Source: Flavobacterium sp. | GTDB taxonomy: Bacteria; Bacteroidota; Bacteroidia; Flavobacteriales; Flavobacteriaceae | Assembly: GCA_012270005.1 (NCBI GenBank) | Contig: JAAXJD010000150.1 | Span: 1-55,378 of the forward strand | Direction: 5' to 3' | DNA length: 55,378 nt | Part shown: positions 26,798 through 35,144 of the stretch, in pieces | How the letters are laid out: every line of letters begins with the position of its first letter | How positions within the stretch are numbered: position 1 is the stretch's first letter | Notes under the pieces: generated by a model | Databases searched by the model: none | Told to the model about the DNA's origin: nothing | What the model saw: only the letters and a program-made list of their open reading frames with translations | Made by a program: the position numbers and the translations under genes

Positions 26798-27259
26798 ATG
26801 TTACAGGTATTTAATCCTAAATTTGGCACACCGTTTTTTGTACAAAAAATTAAGGCGACAGTAGTTGTAGAACAAGATAGCTCTGCTATAGCGCGCCTGG
26901 CCGATGGCAGTACGTTTAATCTTCGGGAGAGTGGCTTCAAGGATTTGCCGCTTATAAATGAGAGTGAGGTAAAACTTGTAGTAGCAGAAACCGAAACTTT
27001 ACAGCAGCTGGTTGCTATAGAGTTGGCTGACGGAATATTATATATAAATGAAGACGACCGCATATATACTGATTTATTTTACGGAAGCCGTTTATACACC
27101 AATATAAAGTATTTATCGTATGTATGTATAGTTATAACGCTTTTAACTATTATTGGCCCTGTAATAATTTCATTGGTTTTCGAAAGCGTAAACCATACTG
27201 CACGTAACGAAATAGCCGAATTCAAATATCGTTTAAAATACCGTTTCAAAGAGTTTTAG
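26798..27259 (+). CDS. 153-aa membrane protein, unknown function
   Basis: The N-terminal part of about 95 residues is beta-rich with OB- or Hedgehog/intein-like alternation (FFVQKIKATVVVEQDSSAIARLADG), probably cytoplasmic. One or two hydrophobic helices follow at about 103-128, and a basic amphipathic C-terminus (EFKYRLKYRFKEF). No family recognised. It is preceded by a clear promoter with an overlapping inverted repeat, hence probably repressible, and followed by a bidirectional terminator. It stands alone between the UbiA-like gene and a convergent TonB receptor gene. Confidence 0.6.
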   Translation: MLQVFNPKFGTPFFVQKIKATVVVEQDSSAIARLADGSTFNLRESGFKDLPLINESEVKLVVAETETLQQLVAIELADGILYINEDDRIYTDLFYGSRLYTNIKYLSYVCIVITLLTIIGPVIISLVFESVNHTARNEIAEFKYRLKYRFKEF

Positions 27260-27297
27260 TATAAGTTAATAAAGTTACTGACTGCGTTCAAAATAAC

Positions 27298-27327
27298 AAA
27301 CCCGACCTTCAAACGAAGGTCGGGTTT
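27298..27327. terminator. Bidirectional terminator between the 153-aa gene and a TonB receptor gene
   Basis: Perfect 13-base stem AAACCCGACCTTC/GAAGGTCGGGTTT with loop AAAC. Confidence 0.85.
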
Positions 27328-27362
27328 ATCTAAAATAGAATATATGTAACTACCTAAAAATC

Positions 27363-29963
27363 TTAGAAGTTGTAACGCATGCTGAAGTTCCAGGTACGGC
27401 CGTTACCAAAGAAACCGTTGTTTGTAACATTAATGCCCTTATAGGTGGTGGCACCGTCTGTAACAGGGTTTGCAGTGGTAAGCTCTGTAATATAAACCTC
27501 GTCGAACACGTTGTTTACGTTTAAACGGAACTGTAGTGAGTTGTCTTTAAAGTTTAGCCTGTAGGTAACCCCGGCATCTACAAGGTCGTAAGATGGTAGT
27601 TCTACGTTGTTTTTAGTAACTACAGTAGCATACAGTTTATCATAGTTCCTCCAATCAGCGTCTATGCTAAGGCCTTTGGTTATTTTGTATACTGCGCCTA
27701 AGCCCCATACGCTCTGTGCACCACCACCTACTTTACCGTCTTTTACGTCGACAATTTCTTCGCTGATAAGGTTTTGGTTCTGGTCAAATTTACGTTTGTA
27801 CACGTTATCGTCGTACTTCCAGTCGCCAAACGCCCCGCAGCCCCTTACATCAAGTTGTTTTGCAGGGTGTGCTGTAAATTCCAGCTCAACACCCGTGTGC
27901 AGCTGGCTAACACCAGAGTTGTTGTCAAAGGTTTCGTTACCATCTGCATCGGTAGTACTGGTGGTGGTAACACGGTTTTTCCAGGTAGTACGGTATACGT
28001 TTACATCGGCATCTACATAGGTGTTGCGGAAACGGTATCCTGCCTCAAGCCCTGTTATTTTCTCGTTTTTAGTAAGCGGGTTAACCTGGTTACCAAAGTT
28101 CAGGTAAATATTGTCGTGGTACGGCTGGCGCGAGTAGAAGCCTGCGTTTGCAAATACGGTGTGCCCTTCGGCAATGTTGTAACTTGCACCACCTTTAATA
28201 TTGTAACCGGCATTGGTAACCTTAGCCGATTTTTCGTTTTCTTTGGTGTACTGCCACCTGTCCCAGCGTACATGGCTTTGGTTAGATAGTGCACCTTGTA
28301 CAAATGCTGAGAAATCATCTGTAGCATATTCGGCCTGGCCGAAAATACCGGCATAGCTTATACGCTCATCATAATCGTAGTTAACCTTCTGGTTGTTTGC
28401 TGGTTTGTTTACAAACGCGCTCCATGGGTTAGCGCTATACTGTTCTGTTACCACAAACCCATCAGGATATTGCTGGTTACCACCCTTAACACCTGCTCCG
28501 GGCACCTGGAAACCACTTAAGCCCAGGAAGTTTGATATTTCCCTGTAGTGTGTACCTTTATAGGTACGAAGGTCAATACCGGCGTTGTAGCTAAAGTTAT
28601 CAGTTATTTTGTGGTTAAAGTTACTTACCACTCCATACCATGCGTGGTTATTTACCGAGTTTCTTATGGCGTATGCATTGTTTACGTTTCCTATGCCATC
28701 GGTAAGTGCCTGGTTGGCTTTGTATATGGCATTAAAATCAATATGCCCATCGTCTGTAGGTTTACGGGCATTACCCCAGTTACCCGTTCCTCCACCGCGG
28801 CCCCATGAGGCGTATAGTACGGTACTCAGGTTCATTTTATCGCTAATGGTGTAATCCCAGTTAAAGTTAGCCACCGGCTTGTGGTAGTAGTTCCTACGCT
28901 CGCTAAGGTAGTCGCCCCAAAGGAAACCGTAGTTGTTGTTGTACTTGCGGCCGTATTGCAGGTATTTCGACAGCGGTTTTGTAAAGTTCTGGTCATGCCA
29001 CTGCGGCGCGCCAAATACCAGGAAGTTAAACAAGTGCTTGTCATTAGCCTTGTACCCAAAAGACAGGAAGTAGTTGTATCCCTCTCCGTACGTACCACGG
29101 TTATAGCCGTCGCCACTCCACTTTGTAAGCATAGCACTTACGCCAAAGCCGTTTTGCATAAGCCCTGTGTTATAGCCTGCGGTTGTTTTTACAAAGTTGT
29201 TATTACCAATAATAGACTGTGCAAAACCACCCTGTTTTAGGTCTGTGGCTTTAGTAACTATGTTTACCGTACCACCTACCGAAGACATGGCAAGCTTAGA
29301 CGAGCCAAGTCCACGCTGTACCTGAACAGAGTTAGCCACATCAGTCATGCCGCTCCAGTTGCTCCAATACATATTACCATCTTCCATACCGTTTATAGGC
29401 TGTCCGTTTAGCATAAATGCAGTGTTGGTTTGGTCAAAGCCGCGCACATACATTTTAGAGTCGCCATAACCGCCTGCCTGGCTGGCTACATAAATACCCG
29501 GAGTGTTTTTCATAACTTCAGGGAATTCCTGGTTACCGGATTTTTCCTGTATTTCCTTACGGCTTATGTTACTCACGGCCACAGGTGTACGCCTGTCCTG
29601 GGCAAGGTCTATAACACCTTTACCCACAATCACTACGCCTTCAAGTTCCTGCGACGCTTCTGCCAGGGTTACAGTACCAAGATTTAACGGTGTTCCTGCA
29701 GTAATGGTAAAGTCTAGCGTTTGGCTGTTGTACCCCAGGAAGCTTATTACTACCTGGCCCGATAGTTTAGAAGTACTTAAGGTAAATGTTCCGTTAGCAT
29801 CGGTAGAGGTGGCATCTGAGCCATTTTTTACTGCTACAGAAGCACCCAGAAGCGGGGCACCTGTGGCATCGTTAACTGTTCCGGTAATTCTTTCCTGTGC
29901 AAAAGAAAGGGTAGCCACCAGTAACATTGTAAATAAAAAGAACGATTTGATACGCTGTTTCAT
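27363..29963 (-). CDS. TonB-dependent receptor with carboxypeptidase-like regulatory domain
   Basis: Outer-membrane active-transport channel of 866 residues. Signal peptide about 1-22 (cleavage at SFA-QER). A CarboxypepD_reg-like domain (about 24-110; ITGTVNDATGAPLLGASV) typical of bacteroidete receptors comes next. The plug (about 120-240; TPGIYVASQ, YVRGFDQTNTAFMLNGQP) and a 22-strand barrel follow, ending in the C-terminal Phe of SMRYNF. There is no SusD partner gene, so it is a stand-alone receptor; iron-siderophore, vitamin or small peptide uptake are possible, and the sequence does not decide. A 362-base gene-free stretch lies upstream. Confidence 0.9.
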   Translation of the reverse strand: MKQRIKSFFLFTMLLVATLSFAQERITGTVNDATGAPLLGASVAVKNGSDATSTDANGTFTLSTSKLSGQVVISFLGYNSQTLDFTITAGTPLNLGTVTLAEASQELEGVVIVGKGVIDLAQDRRTPVAVSNISRKEIQEKSGNQEFPEVMKNTPGIYVASQAGGYGDSKMYVRGFDQTNTAFMLNGQPINGMEDGNMYWSNWSGMTDVANSVQVQRGLGSSKLAMSSVGGTVNIVTKATDLKQGGFAQSIIGNNNFVKTTAGYNTGLMQNGFGVSAMLTKWSGDGYNRGTYGEGYNYFLSFGYKANDKHLFNFLVFGAPQWHDQNFTKPLSKYLQYGRKYNNNYGFLWGDYLSERRNYYHKPVANFNWDYTISDKMNLSTVLYASWGRGGGTGNWGNARKPTDDGHIDFNAIYKANQALTDGIGNVNNAYAIRNSVNNHAWYGVVSNFNHKITDNFSYNAGIDLRTYKGTHYREISNFLGLSGFQVPGAGVKGGNQQYPDGFVVTEQYSANPWSAFVNKPANNQKVNYDYDERISYAGIFGQAEYATDDFSAFVQGALSNQSHVRWDRWQYTKENEKSAKVTNAGYNIKGGASYNIAEGHTVFANAGFYSRQPYHDNIYLNFGNQVNPLTKNEKITGLEAGYRFRNTYVDADVNVYRTTWKNRVTTTSTTDADGNETFDNNSGVSQLHTGVELEFTAHPAKQLDVRGCGAFGDWKYDDNVYKRKFDQNQNLISEEIVDVKDGKVGGGAQSVWGLGAVYKITKGLSIDADWRNYDKLYATVVTKNNVELPSYDLVDAGVTYRLNFKDNSLQFRLNVNNVFDEVYITELTTANPVTDGATTYKGINVTNNGFFGNGRTWNFSMRYNF

Positions 29964-30325
29964 CTCAGGGTATTTTTTTTAAATTGTTGATGCCCAAAAT
30001 TCAAAATCATTGAGAATAGAAAGGTTAAGGAAGGGTTAAAAGCTGTTTTGTTTACAATAATGTAAAACTTGGTAATGGCTTTAAGAAAAATTTAAGGAAT
30101 TTTGTAAGAGATATAGAATCTATACCGGCTAACTGGTAACTTAAACTTAATACGTTATGTTTGATTTTATAAAAGTGGTGAATTTACGCACAGGTATTAC
30201 TGCTTAGGAACAGGTTGAACAATTCTAAACGCGTTACAAAACCGACTAATCCGGTAGAGAATTGTTAGAAAATATGCGTTTTTAAAGCGGGTGAACACAT
30301 CTCAATCAAAGCTAAAAAGTAACTT
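29964..30325. other. Gene-free stretch of 362 bases
   Basis: Holds the leader and promoter region of the TonB receptor gene (minus strand) and the 3' flank of the epimerase gene. AT-rich; no convincing terminator. A plus-strand TATGTTTG at 30156-30163 has no gene behind it, only a 16-codon frame. Confidence 0.5.
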
Positions 30326-31231
30326 TTACACCAGTGCATTTATAGCTTCAATAGCTGTGCTGTGCTGAAAGTTAAAACCGCTTTTTTGCAGGCGTACGGG
30401 TATTACATTTCGTGATTTTAAAACCAGTTCGGTTTCGGTACCTATCAGCTTAGCCCCGAAACTTAACAGCCATTCCGGTTGAGGTATCCCAAAGGGTATG
30501 TGTACCGCTTTGCGCAAAGCACTCATAAAATCTTTGTTTTTAATAGGATTTGGTGCTGTAACATTTACGGGGCCTGTTAATTTTTCGGTTAGTATAAATG
30601 CTACCGCGCGCGCAAAATCATGTTCATGTATCCAGCTGATGAACTGCCTGCCGTTACCCTGCTTTCCGCCCAGGCCTGCCATAGCAAGTTTTTTCATAAT
30701 GGGGAATGCACCTCCGTTATTACCCAAAACTATAGAGGTACGCAATGCCGTTTTATAGGTTTGCGGAGTATTAATACCAAAGAAGATACGTTCCCACATT
30801 TTAGCCACATTCATACTGAAATCGCTGCCAATTTCCCCTTCGTTTTCATTCATTTGTTTGTCTTCGCTGTGGCGGTATATGGTAGCAGTACAAGCGTTTA
30901 GCCAGTGCTTAGGAGGGTGGGTACATTGAGCTATGGCTTTGCCTAAAATGGCAGTGCTGTCTACACGGCTGTTTAGTATTTCGTTTTTATTGGTTATGGT
31001 ATAGCGGCAGTTCACTGATTTCCCTGCAAGGTTTATCAACGCGTCGGCACTGTTTAGTTCCGTTTCCCAACCGGTAAGGGTCTTGGCATCCCAGTGTACG
31101 TACCTTATGTTGCCATTATTAGGTAACGGCTTGCGGGTGAGTATGATAATCTCATCGGTTTTATCTTTAAAATAGGCAATAAGTACCTTACCCAGAAAGC
31201 CTGTTCCTGCGGCAATAACTAACTTTTTCAT
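30326..31231 (-). CDS. TIGR01777 family NAD-dependent epimerase/dehydratase-like protein (YfcH type)
   Basis: 301-residue Rossmann protein of the atypical short-chain dehydrogenase group. N-terminal nucleotide-binding AGTGFLG (8-14), NLAGKSV (about 88-94) and WERIFFG in place of the usual YxxxK context, then the C-terminal DUF1731 segment (FGIPQPEWLLSFGAKLIG ... RNVIPVRLQKSGFNF). The substrate of this family is unknown. It starts 9 bases after the stop of the DCC1-like gene and ends a three-gene unit (32399 to 30326) that follows a GbsR/MarR regulator gene, so it is likely under that regulator. Confidence 0.88.
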   Translation of the reverse strand: MKKLVIAAGTGFLGKVLIAYFKDKTDEIIILTRKPLPNNGNIRYVHWDAKTLTGWETELNSADALINLAGKSVNCRYTITNKNEILNSRVDSTAILGKAIAQCTHPPKHWLNACTATIYRHSEDKQMNENEGEIGSDFSMNVAKMWERIFFGINTPQTYKTALRTSIVLGNNGGAFPIMKKLAMAGLGGKQGNGRQFISWIHEHDFARAVAFILTEKLTGPVNVTAPNPIKNKDFMSALRKAVHIPFGIPQPEWLLSFGAKLIGTETELVLKSRNVIPVRLQKSGFNFQHSTAIEAINALV

Positions 31232-31240
31232 GGTGATTTT

Positions 31241-32077
31241 TTATTTAGTGATGGAGATATAGAGTACTACTGCCAGCAGTAACAGGAATCTGTAGCTAAG
31301 CCAGCTTATACAAAGTTTTACAGGAAGTTGTAGTAGTTCTACCCTGCGAAGATGTTCAAAAAACATGATGGTTGCTGTGATTAAAAACCACAATGTGTGA
31401 GGCTCAGGAGGAATGTTTATTATTGTATTTGCAATTATCCCTAATGTTAGCAGGAGCGAACCAAACACCGACACCGTAACCAGGTTGCCAAAGTATTCAA
31501 ACTGTATTTCCCTGTTTTCTTTCCGTAATACTATCCATTGAAACGGTATTTGCCCAAAGGCTAAAAAGAGCTCTATATAAAAGGGCAGAATAGCCCTTCC
31601 GTAATTCATAAGTTGCGAATAGCGGAACAGTACCAGCGCAGTTATTATCCCTCCAAACAAAATGTAAGCAATGCGGTACTTAAGGTTAAAATCAGGTATG
31701 CACTGTGCTTCGGTTTGATTTTTTGCCGAAGGGATAATTACCTTACGATTGTATGATATAAATGAATACAGCCTTTTTAGTACAGCATACACCGGTTTGG
31801 TTTTGCCCAGTTTTTCAATAAACGGCATGGAGTGCCCCAGTACTTTAAGCAGGCTGTCTATTCCGTATGTAACGGATTTGCTGGCGTGGTCTATTAACGC
31901 GATTTCGTTACGGGCACGGTCCGCATGTACAAGCATGCAACTTTCTGTGTTGAGTTCGGTATAGGGCAGGCGGCCATTTTCGTCGAGCATACCTGTTTTT
32001 ACAAAGCCTGATGTGTATGCCCTGCACAGTGGGCAGTCTTTATCATAAACCAGGGTTTGGTGTTTTAGGGTTTTCAT
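31241..32077 (-). CDS. DCC1-like thiol-disulfide oxidoreductase domain fused to a membrane region
   Basis: 278 residues. The N-terminus has the DxxCPxC motif of DCC1-like proteins: D12-K-D-C15-P-L-C18. A soluble domain of about 110 residues follows, then about five hydrophobic helices to the C-terminus. DCC1-like proteins are thought to be thioredoxin-fold oxidoreductases; the fusion would place the redox site at the membrane. The start at 32077 overlaps the end of the upstream gene by 35 bases, which suggests translational coupling. Longer in-frame starts inside the neighbour lack family sequence. Member of the unit behind the GbsR/MarR gene. Confidence 0.78.
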   Translation of the reverse strand: MKTLKHQTLVYDKDCPLCRAYTSGFVKTGMLDENGRLPYTELNTESCMLVHADRARNEIALIDHASKSVTYGIDSLLKVLGHSMPFIEKLGKTKPVYAVLKRLYSFISYNRKVIIPSAKNQTEAQCIPDFNLKYRIAYILFGGIITALVLFRYSQLMNYGRAILPFYIELFLAFGQIPFQWIVLRKENREIQFEYFGNLVTVSVFGSLLLTLGIIANTIINIPPEPHTLWFLITATIMFFEHLRRVELLQLPVKLCISWLSYRFLLLLAVVLYISITK

Positions 32078-32399
32078 GGTTGTCGAATTTATCTTTTTGA
32101 TTATACAATATATACGTAAAGTAAAAGGCCAATAGGGGTGGCAGTACGAACAACCAGTATTCAATGCCAAATCCTAACCAAAGCACAAAAAATAATATTG
32201 TAAAAAAGAAATAGATGTATATATGGATGTTCTTTGGGATCCAAAATAACAGTATTAAAGCCACAAGCACCTGTAAAAAGCCTGTAACCATAGTAGATAA
32301 GGGTGCAAAGAACAAAAGATAATTATCAGCGAATCCTATCAGTCCAAGTAACAACGGAAGCCCCAGAGCAAATGCATTAACGTAGTGTAGTGTTTTCAT
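32043..32399 (-). CDS. Small four-helix membrane protein, unknown function
   Basis: 118 residues, largely hydrophobic, about four membrane helices, with a polar C-terminal tail (NQKDKFDNHENPKTPNPGL). No family recognised with confidence; the pattern resembles small DoxX-like or DUF membrane proteins. First gene of the three-gene unit. A TTTCAAA-N4-TTTGAAA palindrome lies 20 bases before the ATG, the same site as in front of the regulator gene. Its 3' end overlaps the DCC1-like gene. Confidence 0.6.
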   Translation of the reverse strand: MKTLHYVNAFALGLPLLLGLIGFADNYLLFFAPLSTMVTGFLQVLVALILLFWIPKNIHIYIYFFFTILFFVLWLGFGIEYWLFVLPPLLAFYFTYILYNQKDKFDNHENPKTPNPGL

Positions 32400-32418
32400 A
32401 ATATTGATTGTTTTAAAC

Positions 32419-32436
32419 TTTCAAAAATATTTGAAA
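32419..32436. promoter_or_regulatory. Putative operator (copy 2) in front of the three-gene unit
   Basis: TTTCAAA-AATA-TTTGAAA, a perfect palindrome with 7-base arms. The arms are identical to those of the site at 32990-33007. It lies between the regulator gene and the unit 32399 to 30326. Confidence 0.65.
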
Positions 32437-32453
32437 TATATAGTTAAAATTTT

Positions 32454-32960
32454 TTAGCGCATTATTTTCATAACCAGGCGCGCTATCCAGTTATCTTTGT
32501 GTTCGGTAACTTTTTCTATCATGTTATCGGCTTTCAACACAAAATCGTATAGCTTGGCGGTCTGCTCTCTGAATGATTTTGCCTCGGCGGAGTTGTCCTG
32601 GTCAGAAAATGACGACACATCTTTAAGCACCTTAAGTGCGGGTTTAATTTCGCGGCGGCTGCGTTCCTGCGCTATTTTTACGGCAAGTTCGTCCAGGTCT
32701 TTTTCAGACACAAAAAACTCCCTGCGTTCGCCCGGTTTCAGCTCCTTATATACAATACCCCAGTCCATAAGCGCGCGAAGGTTCATGCTGGCGTTGCCAC
32801 GGCTTATGTGCAGCTCCTCCATGATCTCCTCCATGCTCAGGGCTTCGGGTGCTACCATAAGCAACGCGTGTATCTGTGCCATGGTTTTATTAATGCCCCA
32901 CTGGCTACCCAGTGCGCCCCAGGTTTGTATAAACTTATTTTTAGCTTCTCCGAATTCCAT
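32454..32960 (-). CDS. GbsR/MarR family transcriptional regulator
   Basis: 168-residue winged-helix protein of the GbsR type. The helix-turn-helix is at about residues 36-75 (LSMEEIMEELHISRGNASMNLRAL, where the ISRGNASMNLR recognition helix is typical), followed by the wing (GERREFF) and a helical dimerisation region. The family includes regulators of glycine betaine synthesis, but osmolyte genes are absent here. It is followed at 54 bases by a three-gene unit. Identical palindromes before this gene and before that unit suggest it binds them. The promoter box is so close to the ATG that the mRNA may be leaderless. Confidence 0.88.
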   Translation of the reverse strand: MEFGEAKNKFIQTWGALGSQWGINKTMAQIHALLMVAPEALSMEEIMEELHISRGNASMNLRALMDWGIVYKELKPGERREFFVSEKDLDELAVKIAQERSRREIKPALKVLKDVSSFSDQDNSAEAKSFREQTAKLYDFVLKADNMIEKVTEHKDNWIARLVMKIMR

Positions 32961-32964
32961 AACC

Positions 32965-32997
32965 CAAAGGTAAATAATAGTTTTTAAAATTTCAAAA
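32965..32997 (-). promoter_or_regulatory. Promoter of the GbsR/MarR gene
   Basis: Minus-strand TACCTTTG (32965-32972) with TTTTG 20 bases upstream, inside the palindrome at 32990-33007. The box ends only 4 bases before the ATG, which predicts a leaderless transcript. Confidence 0.55.
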
Positions 32998-33007
32998 TTA
33001 TTTGAAA
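32990..33007. promoter_or_regulatory. Putative operator (copy 1) in front of the GbsR/MarR gene
   Basis: TTTCAAA-ATTA-TTTGAAA, a perfect palindrome arm for arm, same 4-base spacing as copy 2. It overlaps the -33 region, as expected for an autorepressor site. Confidence 0.65.
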
Positions 33008-33035
33008 ATTAATTTTAAGTCTATAGTATAAAACA

Positions 33036-33062
33036 AAACCCCGAAGCAAAACTTCGGGGTTT
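33036..33062 (-). terminator. Terminator of the M3 peptidase gene
   Basis: Stem AAACCCCGAAG/CTTCGGGGTTT with loop CAAAA, A-rich left flank. Confidence 0.8.
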
Positions 33063-33089
33063 GTCTATATATCTTATCTCTCTTGTCTC

Positions 33090-35123
33090 TTAGTTTGCTA
33101 AAAGCCCAGCTCTCCTCAGCAGCGCTTCAGGCTTAGGTTCTTGTCCGCGGAAACGTTTGTACAGTTCCATAGGGTGCTCGGTGCCGCCCTTGCTCAATAC
33201 AAATTCCTTGAACTTGGTCGCAGTTTCTTTATCAAAGATACCCTTTTCCTGGAACAGCTCAAAGGCATCGGCGTCTAGTACTTCGGCCCATTTGTAGCTG
33301 TAGTACCCAGACGAATACCCACCTTGGAAAATATGGCTGAATGCCGTACTCATCGCGTTCTCCTTTACATCAGGGTACAAAGAGGTGTGGGCAAACTGCT
33401 GTGTTTCAAAATCCTTAAGGCTGGTAATATGGCTTGGATCTTCGCTATGCCAACCCATATCCAGCAACCCGAAACTTAGTTGGCGCAGTGTAGCCATACC
33501 TTCCTGGAAACTGGCACTTTCCTTAATCTTATTAATGTATTCAATCGGGATAATTTCTCCGGTTTCGTAGTGGTGTGCAAACAGAGCAAGTGCCTCCGGC
33601 TCGTAACACCAGTTTTCCATAACCTGGCTTGGTAGTTCCACAAAATCCCAGTACACGCTGGTACCGCTTAGGCTTGGGTAAACGGTGTTAGCCAGCATGC
33701 CATGCAGCGCGTGCCCAAATTCATGGAACAGGGTAGTAACCTCATTAAAGGTAAGCAGGCTTGGCTTGCTGGCGGTAGGCTTGGTAAAGTTGCACACTAT
33801 GCTTACGTGTGGGCGTTCGTTAACGCCATCCAAAACATACTGATTCTTAAAGGAAGTCATCCAGGCACCGTTGCGCTTGCCTTTCCTCGGGAAGAAATCG
33901 GCGTAAAAAATAGCCACCAGGTCACCATTTTCGTCTTTAACCTCATAGGTAGTAACGTCTTTGTGGTACACGTCTATGTCTTTTACCTCCTCAAAGGTAA
34001 GCCCGTACAGTTTGCCCGCTATGGTAAACGCGCCGTTTAGAACGTTCTCCAGCTTAAAGTACGGTTTTAACTTTTCATCGTCAAGGTTGAACAGTTTTTG
34101 TTTTAGTTTTTCGCTGTAGTAGGCACCATCCCATTTTTGGATTTGGTCTATACCGTCAAGTTCTTTTGCAAAGGCAGAAAGCTCTGCAAACTCACGCTCC
34201 GCAGCGGGCTTGGCTTTGGCAAGCAGGTCATTCAGGAATGATTTTACCTTATCCGGATGTTCTGCCATGCGCTCTTCCAGCACAAAATGCGCATGCGAGT
34301 TGTACCCTAAAAGTTGGGCACGCTCATGGCGTAGTTTGGCAATGCGCAGTACTATTTTCTCGTTGTTCTGTTCGTTATCCTGAAAACCTTTTGCTCCAAA
34401 TGCCAGCGCGAGTTGTTTGCGTAATTCACGATTATCGGCATAGGTCATAAACGGTACGTAGCTGGGGTAATCCAGCGTGAAGATCCAACCTTCCTTTTCC
34501 TGACTTGCGGCGGTTTCCCTGGCGGCTTCAATTGCACCTTCAGGTAATCCCGCCAAATCTTTTTCGTCGGTAATGTGCAGGGTAAACGCGTTGGTTTCCT
34601 TCAGTACATTTTCGCCAAACTCCAGGCTTAGCTTGCTTAGTTCCTTGTCAATTTCGCGAAGCTGGTTCTTTTTATCTTCAGGCAGGTTAGCGCCGTTACG
34701 GCTAAAGCCTTTGTATTGTTTATCCAGTAAGGTAGTTTGTTCCGGTGTAAGGTTAAGGCTGTCCTTTTGCTTGTACACGGCTTTAACGCGCTTGAATAAA
34801 TCGGCATTCAGGCGGATGTCATTCCCAAATTCCGAAAGTAGGGGAGAAACCTCCTGGGCTATTTGTTGCAACTCATCATTGGTTTCCGCCGAATGCAGGT
34901 TAAAAAAGATGCTCGAAATCCGGTCCAGCGTATCGCCGCTGTAGCTCATGGCTACGGTAGTGTTTTCAAATGTTGGCGCCTCGGGGTTGTGTGCTATGGC
35001 ATCAACCTCTTTGCGGGCCGCCTCAATGGCCTCTTTAAATGCCGGTAAAAAATCTTCGGTTTTTATGCTGCTGAAAGGTGCAGTATCGTGCTTTGTAGTA
35101 AATTTTTGAGTGAGTATGTTCAT
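33090..35123 (-). CDS. M3 family metallopeptidase (oligopeptidase / peptidyl-dipeptidase Dcp type)
   Basis: 677-residue zinc peptidase of the thimet oligopeptidase family that breaks down short peptides. Active site HEFGH with His467, Glu468 and His471, third ligand Glu496 in FVELPSQVMENW; the whole family block HALHGMLA is intact. No signal peptide, so it is expected in the cytoplasm, as for OpdA/PrlC; Dcp-like specificity is possible. A TAATTTTG sequence ends 2 bases upstream of the ATG, so either the mRNA is leaderless or this is not the promoter. It is closed by its own terminator. Confidence 0.93.
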   Translation of the reverse strand: MNILTQKFTTKHDTAPFSSIKTEDFLPAFKEAIEAARKEVDAIAHNPEAPTFENTTVAMSYSGDTLDRISSIFFNLHSAETNDELQQIAQEVSPLLSEFGNDIRLNADLFKRVKAVYKQKDSLNLTPEQTTLLDKQYKGFSRNGANLPEDKKNQLREIDKELSKLSLEFGENVLKETNAFTLHITDEKDLAGLPEGAIEAARETAASQEKEGWIFTLDYPSYVPFMTYADNRELRKQLALAFGAKGFQDNEQNNEKIVLRIAKLRHERAQLLGYNSHAHFVLEERMAEHPDKVKSFLNDLLAKAKPAAEREFAELSAFAKELDGIDQIQKWDGAYYSEKLKQKLFNLDDEKLKPYFKLENVLNGAFTIAGKLYGLTFEEVKDIDVYHKDVTTYEVKDENGDLVAIFYADFFPRKGKRNGAWMTSFKNQYVLDGVNERPHVSIVCNFTKPTASKPSLLTFNEVTTLFHEFGHALHGMLANTVYPSLSGTSVYWDFVELPSQVMENWCYEPEALALFAHHYETGEIIPIEYINKIKESASFQEGMATLRQLSFGLLDMGWHSEDPSHITSLKDFETQQFAHTSLYPDVKENAMSTAFSHIFQGGYSSGYYSYKWAEVLDADAFELFQEKGIFDKETATKFKEFVLSKGGTEHPMELYKRFRGQEPKPEALLRRAGLLAN

Positions 35124-35125
35124 GT

Positions 35126-35133
35126 CAAAATTA
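35126..35133 (-). promoter_or_regulatory. TAnnTTTG box directly before the M3 peptidase ATG
   Basis: Minus-strand TAATTTTG ends 2 bases before the start codon. If it is used, transcription would begin at or just inside the gene. Low certainty. Confidence 0.3.
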
Positions 35134-35144
35134 ATGTCTTGAAA

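Noticed and set aside
30156-30163. Plus-strand TATGTTTG as a promoter
   Set aside because: No gene follows on the plus strand, only a 16-codon frame.
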